A stretch of DNA of 7,772 nt, taken from the NCBI GenBank assembly GCA_035457505.1, contig DATIBL010000053.1, forward strand, positions 1 through 7,772, written 5' to 3'. The DNA is from DATIBL01 sp035457505. Its GTDB lineage: Bacteria > Patescibacteriota > Minisyncoccia > Phycocordibacterales > UBA6899. Shown piece by piece: positions 1 through 4,925 of the stretch (positions within the stretch are counted from its first letter, which is position 1; the number at the start of each line of letters is the position of its first letter). Made by a program: the position numbers and the translations under genes. The notes below the pieces were generated by a model. That model saw nothing but the letters and a program-made list of their open reading frames with translations. It was not told where the DNA came from and searched no databases.

Positions 1-545
1 GTTGAGTTGTTGACCAATTGAAAGTAAGCAGTAGAGCTAGCAGCCGGAATCATTCCGATCGCTCTTTTTACCTGGTCAACACCAAACAATGTGTCATCGG
101 AAATGATTTCAAGTACGGTTGGAGCAGCAAGTTCCAAAGAATTTTGAGTTACTTTCAAACTTTCATAGTTGAGCCAACCAGTCACAATCGAAACTAGCAA
201 AGCCACCACACCAATTGCTGTAGCAATATACCCGCCCCTCTTTGCTTGTTGTAACTCCAGAAAGTCAACTGCTGCTGATGTTCCCGCCGGGGTTAGGTAA
301 AAGCGTTGCGTGTCGACTTGGAAATCAGGCATGTGCTCTCCAGATATAAACCAAACAAGAGGAGAGTTTCCATTTAGGCTACCAAAGAAAGTCCATTTTA
401 CCCAAGGCCATTCACTTTCAAATATCGAAAGTTCAGAACGCAGCTCATCCTTTGTGAATCCGATGTGCCGTTTTTCGTAAGCCCATAGCAGTATACTTAT
501 ATACCTGCTCTGTTTATTGTGAAAATATTTGAAAAAAGTCTTCAT
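1..545 (-). CDS. Hypothetical membrane protein, N-terminal winged-helix-like region plus one TM helix (partial)
   Basis: This reading frame is open from an ATG at 545 to the left edge (181 codons, no stop), so the C-terminus is missing. Residues 1-100 look like a small winged-helix-type domain: residues 27-40 resemble a helix with FTKDEL, and the pattern ending LTPAGTSAAVDFLELQQAKR resembles the C-terminal part of uncharacterised membrane-anchored wHTH-like proteins. Residues about 106-124 (YIATAIGVVALLVSIVTGW) form a single hydrophobic membrane helix preceded by KR, which suggests an N-in anchor. Residues after 125 start another soluble region. No strong Shine-Dalgarno precedes the ATG. The DNA is AT-richer than the rest of the window (27 of the first 60 bases are G or C by hand count), which fits an acquired segment. 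The function is unknown. The frame is convincing because it is long, lacks stops and gives a coherent domain plus TM order. Confidence 0.72.
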   Translation of the reverse strand, partial: MKTFFKYFHNKQSRYISILLWAYEKRHIGFTKDELRSELSIFESEWPWVKWTFFGSLNGNSPLVWFISGEHMPDFQVDTQRFYLTPAGTSAAVDFLELQQAKRGGYIATAIGVVALLVSIVTGWLNYESLKVTQNSLELAAPTVLEIISDDTLFGVDQVKRAIGMIPAASSTAYFQLVNNS

Positions 546-567
546 TCGTAAAGCCTGACTTAAATTA

Positions 568-584
568 GCAGAGGTGAGAGGATT
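568..584 (-). repeat. Direct imperfect copy of the tRNA-Ser 3' end (attachment-site-like)
   Basis: Read on the plus strand, 568-584 matches 751-767, the 3' acceptor and T-arm end of tRNA-Ser plus two trailer bases, at 15 of 17 positions in the same orientation. A further piece, gaggattcg at 587-595, repeats the next part of the tRNA (T loop), so the copy looks split by about 9 extra bases. It lies 23 bp from the start of the AT-rich gene at 545, near where base composition changes. Integrase attachment sites commonly duplicate this part of a tRNA. No integrase is visible in the window. Confidence 0.5.
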
Positions 585-604
585 TTGAGGATTCGGTCAC
601 GAGT

Positions 605-630
605 AATTTGCCCGTCATCACTTGCAAATT
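605..630. repeat. Short inverted repeat between tRNA-Ser and the left membrane-protein gene
   Basis: AATTTGC at 605-611 and GCAAATT at 624-630 form a perfect 7-bp inverted repeat with a 12-base spacer. It lies upstream of the minus-strand gene that starts at 545, and a weak -35-like TTGCAA on the minus strand falls within it. It could be an operator or a chance palindrome. The rest of 585-750 contains no credible gene; it is GC-rich and mainly holds the larger inverted repeat described separately. Confidence 0.25.
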
Positions 631-680
631 CTCTCGACCCCGACTCGCGGCCTCGCTGCTGCTCGGCATCCGCTCCGTCT

Positions 681-771
681 TTCGAATCCTCCCATCTCTC
701 GCAACGGTACATCGCTCAGACCGCCTCGAGGCAGTCTTTCGCGAACCATTGCGGAGATGAGAGGATTCGAA
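681..771 (-). repeat. Long inverted repeat with the tRNA-Ser 3' end as one arm
   Basis: Plus-strand 681-707 and the reverse complement of 746-771 align with 24 identities, two mismatches and one 1-base gap. The second arm covers the T loop, the 3' T stem, the 3' acceptor strand and six trailer bases of tRNA-Ser. Between the arms, GACCGCC (719-725) and GGCAGTC (730-736) form an inner stem around a TCGA loop. In RNA from the minus strand (the tRNA strand), both arm mismatches and the one inner-stem mismatch become G-U pairs; on the plus strand they would be A-C mismatches. This favours a folded minus-strand RNA. There is no T-run, so it is not an ordinary terminator. Confidence 0.8.
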
Positions 772-838
772 CCTCTGGTAGGGTTACCCCTACGGCAGTT
801 TTCGAAACTGCTGCCTTCAACCACTCAGCCACATCTCC
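752..838 (-). tRNA. tRNA-Ser (anticodon CGA)
   Basis: The minus strand folds as a class II tRNA. The acceptor stem is GGAGATG/CATCTCC with discriminator G at 752. The D arm follows TG at positions 8-9. The anticodon stem GCAGT/ACTGC has loop TTCGAAA with anticodon CGA at 804-802. A long variable arm, TAGGG-GTAA-CCCTA, is typical of bacterial Ser. The T arm is AGAGG-TTCGAAT-CCTCT. The 87-nt length excludes CCA; CAA follows the discriminator, so CCA must be added by nucleotidyltransferase. It should decode UCG. It is transcribed away from tRNA-Glu from a promoter in the 73-bp gap. Its 3' end is duplicated nearby, which is unusual and could interfere with folding of the primary transcript. Confidence 0.96.
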
Positions 839-859
839 ATTGAGTGATGGTGAGAATCT

Positions 860-887
860 ATCATATCCGCGTGGATTTTTCCAGCAA
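860..887 (-). promoter_or_regulatory. Sigma-70-like promoter for tRNA-Ser
   Basis: On the minus strand, TTGCTG (887-882) is followed by a 16-base spacer and TATGAT (865-860). The expected start is near 853, about 15 bases before the tRNA 5' end at 838. Spacing and position are good; the -35 matches 4 of 6 consensus bases. Confidence 0.6.
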
Positions 888-888
888 A

Positions 889-899
889 TATGCTAATAT
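889..899 (+). promoter_or_regulatory. Possible -10 element for tRNA-Glu
   Basis: Overlapping AT-rich hexamers TATGCT (889-894) and TAATAT (894-899) lie 13-18 bases before the tRNA-Glu 5' end at 912. No good -35 element is seen at the usual distance, so the exact promoter is uncertain. Confidence 0.35.
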
Positions 900-911
900 C
901 CATCACGTTAC

Positions 912-983
912 GGCCCTATCGTCTAACGGTTAGGACAGCGCCCTTTCACGGCGTAAATCCGGGTTCGATTCCCGGTGGGGTCA
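912..983 (+). tRNA. tRNA-Glu (anticodon UUC)
   Basis: The sequence folds as a 72-nt tRNA with discriminator A at 983. The acceptor stem GGCCCTA pairs with TGGGGTC, with two G-U pairs. TC occupies positions 8-9. The D arm is GTCTAACGGTTAGGAC. The anticodon stem GCGCC/GGCGT (one G-U) has loop CTTTCAC with anticodon TTC at 945-947. The variable loop is AAAT and the T arm is CCGGG-TTCGATT-CCCGG. The gene does not encode CCA; CAA follows. It reads GAA and GAG. A hairpin terminator follows at 1001-1020. Its 3' third is repeated exactly at 1241-1262. Confidence 0.96.
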
Positions 984-988
984 CAAAG
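967..988 (+). repeat. 22-bp direct repeat, copy 1 (inside tRNA-Glu 3' end)
   Basis: This stretch runs from the last T-loop bases of tRNA-Glu through the 3' T stem and acceptor strand and 5 bases beyond the discriminator (CAAAG). It is identical base for base to 1241-1262, 274 bp downstream in the same orientation. In addition TCACAAAGCG (981-990) is perfectly complementary to CGCTTTGTGA (1022-1031), enclosing the tRNA terminator. Confidence 0.9.
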
Positions 989-1000
989 CGAAACTCAAAG

Positions 1001-1020
1001 AGCGCCCTGCGGCGCTTTTT
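1001..1020 (+). terminator. Intrinsic terminator of tRNA-Glu
   Basis: The stem AGCGCC/GGCGCT (1001-1006 and 1011-1016) has a CTGC loop and is followed by TTTT. It starts 18 bases after the tRNA 3' end. A longer 10-bp stem, 981-990 with 1022-1031, can form around it. Confidence 0.75.
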
Positions 1021-1043
1021 GCGCTTTGTGAAGCCGCAGCGAT

Positions 1044-1063
1044 GTTTCGCGAGCACGCGAAAC
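1044..1063. repeat. Perfect 8-bp hairpin in the tRNA-Glu downstream segment
   Basis: GTTTCGCG (1044-1051) and CGCGAAAC (1056-1063) pair around AGCA. There is no T-run next to it. It lies between the two copies of the tRNA-Glu 3' end. The surrounding interval 984-1360 has no credible gene: it holds the tRNA terminator, this hairpin, the stem at 1149-1174, the folded block at 1175-1249, the second tRNA 3' copy and a bidirectional terminator. Confidence 0.5.
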
Positions 1064-1148
1064 CGCGAGGCGGGGTCGCGAACACTTACATTTTTTGACG
1101 TGTATTGAACGACAAAAAATTTAGTGATTCGTGACACAAAGTGAGCCC

Positions 1149-1174
1149 AAGGAAAGCAACTGCTTGCTTTCCTT
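1149..1174. repeat. Perfect 11-bp hairpin before the second tRNA-Glu 3' copy
   Basis: AAGGAAAGCAA (1149-1159) pairs with TTGCTTTCCTT (1164-1174) around a CTGC loop. It has no following T-run on the plus strand and directly precedes the inverted 12-bp tRNA piece at 1175-1186. Its role is unknown; it could be a processing or recombination structure. Confidence 0.5.
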
Positions 1175-1249
1175 CCGGGAATCGAAAGGGATTTCGTTAT
1201 CGAGTCGGCGAGATCGAAATCTACCTGCGGCGGTAGCCGAGATTCCCGG
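1175..1249 (+). other. Three-stem foldable block containing an inverted tRNA-Glu T-loop piece
   Basis: CCGGGAATC (1175-1183) pairs with GATTCCCGG (1241-1249). Inside, GATTTCG (1190-1196) pairs with CGAAATC (1215-1221), and TACC (1222-1225) pairs with GGTA (1232-1235). The result is a three-way-junction-like fold. The left strand, extended to 1186, is the exact reverse complement of 12 bases of tRNA-Glu (TTCGATTCCCGG). It lacks anticodon and D arms, so it is not a tRNA. The fold is seen by eye only. Confidence 0.4.
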
Positions 1250-1262
1250 TGGGGTCACAAAG
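1241..1262 (+). repeat. 22-bp direct repeat, copy 2 (truncated tRNA-Glu 3' end)
   Basis: This is an exact copy of 967-988 without the rest of the tRNA. The sequence before it (upstream of 1241) does not match the tRNA body, so this is a truncated copy and not a decayed full tRNA. Identity extends 5 bases past the tRNA 3' end, as expected for an attachment-site core and not for tRNA homology alone. Confidence 0.88.
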
Positions 1263-1294
1263 TTTTCAAAGTATTTTCGTATTTTCAAAAAAAG

Positions 1295-1321
1295 AAAAAG
1301 CTGCCAACACGGCAGCTTTTT
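1295..1321. terminator. Bidirectional intrinsic terminator
   Basis: An 11-bp stem AAAAAGCTGCC/GGCAGCTTTTT (1295-1305 and 1311-1321) surrounds a 5-base loop. A T-run follows on both strands; on minus it extends as CTTTTTTT. It lies 39 bases beyond the stop of the minus-strand 79-aa gene, so it most likely ends that gene, and it would also stop plus-strand read-through from tRNA-Glu. Confidence 0.85.
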
Positions 1322-1360
1322 GATTTGTCGCCACACAACCAGAGCAGCGGACTTGGATAT

Positions 1361-1600
1361 TCAGCCAGGACCTGGCTGTGACATCACAAGATATTCCCAC
1401 GGATCAGTGATCTTGGAAAGCACGAGCTCACCGCGTTTGACCCGGTCGATGGCCGCTTGCAACTTCTTCGACCATTCAGGAGAAAGTCTGTCGCTCTGAA
1501 GAAGAGCGATCGAGTCCTGAACGAATCGCAGCCCCGCCACGTTGGTTCGGGGATACCAGGGACCCTTGGCTACGACTGGTCCGATTGCCTCTACACCCAT
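1361..1600 (-). CDS. Hypothetical 79-aa protein
   Basis: The start at 1600 was chosen because AAGGAGGT lies four bases upstream (AAGGAGGTGCTC-ATG); a GTG at 1606 in the same frame overlaps that ribosome site and is unlikely. The 79-residue product begins MGVEAIGPVVAKGPWYPR and ends in PGPG. It has no TM segment, no cysteine and no recognised catalytic motif. Residues 26-60 look helical and amphipathic (FVQDSIALLQSDRLSPEWSK, then KLQAAIDRVKRGELVL), so a small binding or regulatory protein is possible. It has its own strong promoter (1639-1667) and terminator (1295-1321), so it is a single-gene unit, divergent from the gene at 1776. I do not recognise the family. The gene itself is well supported by its expression signals. 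Confidence 0.72.
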   Translation of the reverse strand: MGVEAIGPVVAKGPWYPRTNVAGLRFVQDSIALLQSDRLSPEWSKKLQAAIDRVKRGELVLSKITDPWEYLVMSQPGPG

Positions 1601-1638
1601 GAGCACCTCCTTCGTGAATCAACTATTCGTCTCACAAC

Positions 1639-1667
1639 GTCATACAGTCCTTACGATATATTGTCAA
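1639..1667 (-). promoter_or_regulatory. Strong sigma-70-like promoter for the 79-aa gene
   Basis: On the minus strand a perfect TTGACA (1667-1662) is followed by a 17-base spacer and TATGAC (1644-1639). Transcription should start near 1632, giving a leader of about 32 bases that contains the AAGGAGGT ribosome site. This is the best promoter match in the window. Confidence 0.78.
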
Positions 1668-1683
1668 ATTGCCGCAACCCTCA

Positions 1684-1693
1684 GTGGGGTCAC
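1684..1693 (+). repeat. Possible third short copy of the tRNA-Glu 3' end
   Basis: GTGGGGTCAC at 1684-1693 matches the acceptor 3' end of tRNA-Glu (975-984) and part of the 1241-1262 copy in the same orientation. At 10 bases it could be chance, but the segment between 1262 and 1684 holds exactly one complete gene unit with promoter and terminator. Confidence 0.3.
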
Positions 1694-1775
1694 TGTGCAT
1701 TTTGAGCTAAAATGGAGCGACGGTGCTTTTGCCGAAAGAATGAACTGATAATTTCAGGCTAGCCCACTACTCCCC

Positions 1776-2747
1776 ATGAGCAACATTTCCGATAGCGATA
1801 CGACAGATCAGGGCATGGTCGATGTTCCGCGCCGCGACGAGCAGAATCGGAAGCAGACATCATCTGAATCTGAGCCTGCTCCTGCCGCCTCGGATAATCA
1901 GGACCCACATACGCCAAACAAAGACGCGGAACAGCCGTCGGACAAAGCTGCGCCGGCCGAAGGAAGCACCCCGGAACAGGCTCCTGAGCAGCATTCGGAG
2001 CCGACTTTTGAGCCTGTTTCTGAGCCGTTTTCTGACCCCGCGCCGAAAGCCGAAACGGCTCAATTCGAGGGAAATGAGCCGTTTCCCTCTCCGGAGACCG
2101 CTCAGGAGGTCGTTCAAGAGACAACTCCCGCAGAGACAGAAAGCGCACCTACTTCCTCCCCCACCGCCACGCCTGCCGTCCCGGACGCGGGAACAATGCC
2201 GGAAGCCGCTCATGAAAATGTTCCCACCGAAAGCGCTTCGGAGGCTGAGCAAGCAACCGTGCCAGAGATCGCGATATCGTCATCAGGGCCAACACTTCCG
2301 CCTGAGCCGATCAACCCTTCCCCGCGCCAAGAGCCGGCCGCGCCTCTACCTGTCGAGCCCGTGGCATCGCCTGCGCCATCGCACGCTGCTTCGGAGTCGG
2401 CAAGCGCAAGCATTCCGACCTCTTCGCCATCCTCTGTTTCGCCTTCCCCTGCCGCACCTCACCCTCACGCGCAAGCAGCCTCAAGCACTCCCGACCCGAT
2501 CCCGAGCGGCATCGTCGGACTCATTCTTGCAAAGGCGCGCGCGATCAAGCAGATCCGGCGCCAAAAGAAGCTTCTCAAGATCATGACGCTCTTCGCACGC
2601 AAAGACACGATCACAAACGACGATGTCGAGCGCCTGCTCCGCGTCTCGGATGCGACGGCAACGCGATATCTCTCGGAGCTTGAGACGATCGGCAAGGTCG
2701 TTCAGGTCGGCAAGACCGGCCGCGGCGTGGAATATCGCGCAAAATAG
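1776..2747 (+). CDS. Disordered Pro/Ser/Glu-rich protein with C-terminal winged-helix domain
   Basis: The 323-aa product has two parts. Residues 1 to about 240 are low-complexity and rich in P, S, A, E and T, with loose SEP/EP repeats such as EPTFEPVSEPFSDPAPKAE; they are acidic and surely disordered. Residues about 243-323 form a folded, basic domain: a KARAIKQIRRQKKLLKI helix, then TNDDVERLLRVSDATATRYL (a helix-turn-helix) and SELETIGKVVQVGKTGRGVEY (recognition helix end and wing), like DeoR/MarR-type winged helices. DNA binding is therefore likely, but no ligand or oligomerisation domain is seen. The start ATG at 1776 is the first in frame and lacks a clear Shine-Dalgarno; a -10-like GATAAT at 1747-1752 would give a short leader. 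It is divergent from the 79-aa gene and convergent with the por operon. The disordered part makes long spurious frames on both strands. Confidence 0.85.
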   Translation: MSNISDSDTTDQGMVDVPRRDEQNRKQTSSESEPAPAASDNQDPHTPNKDAEQPSDKAAPAEGSTPEQAPEQHSEPTFEPVSEPFSDPAPKAETAQFEGNEPFPSPETAQEVVQETTPAETESAPTSSPTATPAVPDAGTMPEAAHENVPTESASEAEQATVPEIAISSSGPTLPPEPINPSPRQEPAAPLPVEPVASPAPSHAASESASASIPTSSPSSVSPSPAAPHPHAQAASSTPDPIPSGIVGLILAKARAIKQIRRQKKLLKIMTLFARKDTITNDDVERLLRVSDATATRYLSELETIGKVVQVGKTGRGVEYRAK

Positions 2748-2774
2748 AAAAGGGCGCCGTCCATTGCGGCGCCC
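2744..2774 (-). terminator. Intrinsic terminator of the por operon
   Basis: The stem GGGCGCC (2752-2758)/GGCGCCC (2768-2774) has a 9-base loop. On the minus strand it is followed by TTTTCTATTTT, so it acts on the por operon, 27 bases past the porB stop. The U-run overlaps the stop codon of the convergent winged-helix gene (2745-2747). On the plus strand no T-run follows, so it would work poorly for that gene. Confidence 0.75.
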
Positions 2775-2800
2775 GAGGCATCAATCATTCATTCGATGGT

Positions 2801-3748
2801 CTACGATCCGAGAAGTGCTGCCCTGCGCATCCATTCACGATCCACTTCGGCCTGCATGAGACCGCACTGTTCCGGGTCGTTCACGATATGCGCAAAGCGG
2901 CGCTGAACGCGGAGAAAATCCGTGATCGGACGGCGATCGCCTTTTGGACGATACGTCATCAGAGAGACGCCATCGCGCACTTCGAAGAGCGGCCAGTATC
3001 CCGTCTCGACCGCAAGATCACCGAGCGCGATCGTCTGCGCGGCGTCGAATCCCCATCCCCGCGCACACGGCGCAAGAACATTCAGGAGCGATGGCCCATC
3101 TGCGGCGAGGGCAGCGCGCGCTTTATCGCGAAGGTCGTGCGGCTTGATCGTATTCGGCACCGCTTGCGCCACGTACGGCGTATGATGCGCGAGCACGATG
3201 TCCACGAGATCTTTGCGGAGGCGGCGATCATCCTTCGTCCGGACGCTCCGCGGCGCGGTGGTCGTGTTCGCGAAGGGCGAGGATGCGCTCGAACGCTGTC
3301 CGCCAGTGTTCATGTATCCCTCGTTGTCGAGACACACATAGGTCACCCGATGGCCGCGTTCGAGCATGCCGGAGAGCGATTGCAGCCCGATGTCGTACGT
3401 TCCGCCGTCGCCCGCGAAGACGACGAATCGGACTCGCGCATCGATCCTGCCCTTTCGGAAGAGATATCGATATGCCGTTTCGACGCCGCTCGCCAAGGCT
3501 GCGGCTGTGTCGAAGGTTCCGTGTGCAGCGGGAACATTCCAGAAGGTATGCGGATACGAGGTGGTCGAAACCTCCAGGCATCCGGTGGCAAGAAGCACGA
3601 CGATCGCGTCGGTCGGCGGGGCCTCCATCAAGACCGTGTTCACAATGATCGACTCCGCACAGCCGGGACAGAGCGAGTTGCCCGCACGAAGCGGGACTTC
3701 GCCGCGTCCGGCAAGCAGCTTCAGGGGGATGCGTTTTCCAGCTTCCAT
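2801..3748 (-). CDS. porB: Pyruvate (2-oxoacid):ferredoxin oxidoreductase, beta subunit
   Basis: This is the TPP-binding catalytic subunit: it binds thiamine pyrophosphate and a [4Fe-4S] cluster and takes part in oxidative decarboxylation of a 2-oxoacid to acyl-CoA with ferredoxin reduction in the cytoplasm. The 315 residues match the usual PorB length. The four cluster cysteines expected of the family are visible: C27 and C30 (CPGC), C57 (TGCLE) and C228 (APC). The TPP motif starts at GDGGTYDIG (113-121) and continues through DNEGYMNTGGQRS (141-153), with N142 and the metal-binding region. The start ATG at 3748 has CGGAGGTGA four bases upstream, overlapping the end of porA, whose stop is 4 bases away, so translation is probably coupled. 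Substrate choice (pyruvate or other 2-oxoacids) cannot be settled from sequence alone; pyruvate is the default. Confidence 0.93.
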   Translation of the reverse strand: MEAGKRIPLKLLAGRGEVPLRAGNSLCPGCAESIIVNTVLMEAPPTDAIVVLLATGCLEVSTTSYPHTFWNVPAAHGTFDTAAALASGVETAYRYLFRKGRIDARVRFVVFAGDGGTYDIGLQSLSGMLERGHRVTYVCLDNEGYMNTGGQRSSASSPFANTTTAPRSVRTKDDRRLRKDLVDIVLAHHTPYVAQAVPNTIKPHDLRDKARAALAADGPSLLNVLAPCARGWGFDAAQTIALGDLAVETGYWPLFEVRDGVSLMTYRPKGDRRPITDFLRVQRRFAHIVNDPEQCGLMQAEVDREWMRRAALLGS

Positions 3749-3752
3749 GACC

Positions 3753-4925
3753 TCACCTCCGGACTTGCAGATAGGTTGCCGACTCTGATCCGGACAATGT
3801 GGGATCGTCGTCGAGGGAGAAGATCTTCATCGCTTCGTCGGGAAGGAGTTCCCTCCCCCCGAGTCCGTAGATGAAGCCCGTGACATGGGGACGTTTGGCC
3901 GGAAGCGCATAGAGCGCGGAACGCACATCGGTGCAAAGCGGACCCTGGGGTGCGCCCATGTCGTCGCTCCGATCGAGGACAATGACGCGAGCGGCACCCT
4001 GGAGCGCCTCCCGCACCTCTGCTTCGGGGAATGGACGATAGCATGCGAGCGAGAGCATTCCCACCGCGCGGCCGGTCTCCCGAAGGCGATCGATGACGCC
4101 GCGCATAGTGCCGGCGGTGCTTCCAAGCAGCACCACGATATCGTCTGCGCCGACCGTCTGATACGCGTCCAGCGTGCGGATCGCACGGCCAGAACGCGCG
4201 GCGTAGGCGTCTCCAAGCTCGGCAAAAATTGCGAGCGAGGAAGCGAGCGCGAGGCGCTGCGAATATCGCGCTTCGGTGTAGAAGTGCGGACCGCAGACCG
4301 GACCGAATGTCCGGGGAGCATCGAGCGCAAGAAGCGCGTCTGCGGGACGATAGACCCCGACGAACTGCCTGGCGTCATCTTCGGAAAGCACAGCGACCCG
4401 AGTCATTGTGTGGCTGATGCTGAATCCGTCGTAGCACACCATGACAGGAAGCCGAACGGTCTCCGCAAGCGGGAACGCGATGAGCGTCAAGTCGTAGAGC
4501 TCCTCGGCAGTGCGGGCAAAGAGCTGAATGCAGCCCGCCGCGCGCATTGCCATGGCATCGCCATGATCGCCGTTCACATTGAGCGGCGCAGAGATCGCCC
4601 GCGTCGAATCGAGGATCACGACCGGAAGCCGCATCCCAGCCGCCGCGAAGACCTGCTGAGCCATGTAGAGCAGCCCTTGCGACGAGGTGATCGTCGCGGT
4701 TCGCACACCCGCGAGAGACGCGCCCATACAGGCCGTCATCGCAGAGTTCTCCCCTTCGACCGGAATGATCTCCGCGTCGAGAAGGCCGTCGCGTACATCG
4801 AGGGCAAGCGCTTCGGCTGCCGCAGTCGAGGGCGTGATCGGATAGAGCGCGAGGACTTCGACTCCGGCATGCCGGAACGCGAGAGCGGCAGCAGTATTGC
4901 CGCTGCAAAAGATCGTCGATGTCAT
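3753..4925 (-). CDS. porA: Pyruvate (2-oxoacid):ferredoxin oxidoreductase, alpha subunit
   Basis: The 390-aa product has the alpha layout: a pyrimidine-binding-type domain I (residues 1 to about 240) and a C-terminal domain II (about 260-385). Family motifs seen are YPITPST (28-34), VEGENSAMTACMGASLAGVR (56-75), TITSSQGL (78-85) and RAISAPLNVNGDHGD (109-123), which corresponds to the usual NRAISAPLN.W.DHSD, and also CYDGFSISHT (164-173). Domain II includes VVLLGSTAGTMR and CYRPFP. It pairs with beta to form the TPP site. The start ATG at 4925 overlaps the stop of the upstream gamma-delta gene as ATGA (4922-4925); AAGGAG lies 8 bases upstream. An in-frame ATG at 5000 would add 25 residues that merely overlap the ferredoxin coding region, so it was rejected. 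Translation is probably coupled to the neighbours on both sides. Confidence 0.93.
   Translation of the reverse strand: MTSTIFCSGNTAAALAFRHAGVEVLALYPITPSTAAAEALALDVRDGLLDAEIIPVEGENSAMTACMGASLAGVRTATITSSQGLLYMAQQVFAAAGMRLPVVILDSTRAISAPLNVNGDHGDAMAMRAAGCIQLFARTAEELYDLTLIAFPLAETVRLPVMVCYDGFSISHTMTRVAVLSEDDARQFVGVYRPADALLALDAPRTFGPVCGPHFYTEARYSQRLALASSLAIFAELGDAYAARSGRAIRTLDAYQTVGADDIVVLLGSTAGTMRGVIDRLRETGRAVGMLSLACYRPFPEAEVREALQGAARVIVLDRSDDMGAPQGPLCTDVRSALYALPAKRPHVTGFIYGLGGRELLPDEAMKIFSLDDDPTLSGSESATYLQVRR

Noticed and set aside
585..896. Short open frames on both strands across the tRNA-Ser region, including antisense ones reading MRGFEP.
   Set aside because: They are reading-throughs of the tRNA and the inverted repeat; such tRNA-derived peptides are a known source of spurious genes and have no ribosome sites.
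1175..1257. A second, complete tRNA gene ending at the 1241-1262 copy.
   Set aside because: Only the 3' T stem and acceptor strand are present; no D arm, anticodon arm or 5' acceptor match can be found upstream.
946..1499. Small frames over tRNA-Glu and its copy, such as those containing VTPPGIEPG or VTPPGI on minus.
   Set aside because: They arise from the tRNA 3' end and its duplicate, run through hairpins and terminators, and lack start signals.
1822..2586. A 254-codon Arg/Ser/Pro-rich frame overlapping the disordered protein, and long antisense frames there.
   Set aside because: They are frame shadows of the low-complexity GC-rich repeat region; the 1776-2747 frame alone ends in a recognisable folded domain.
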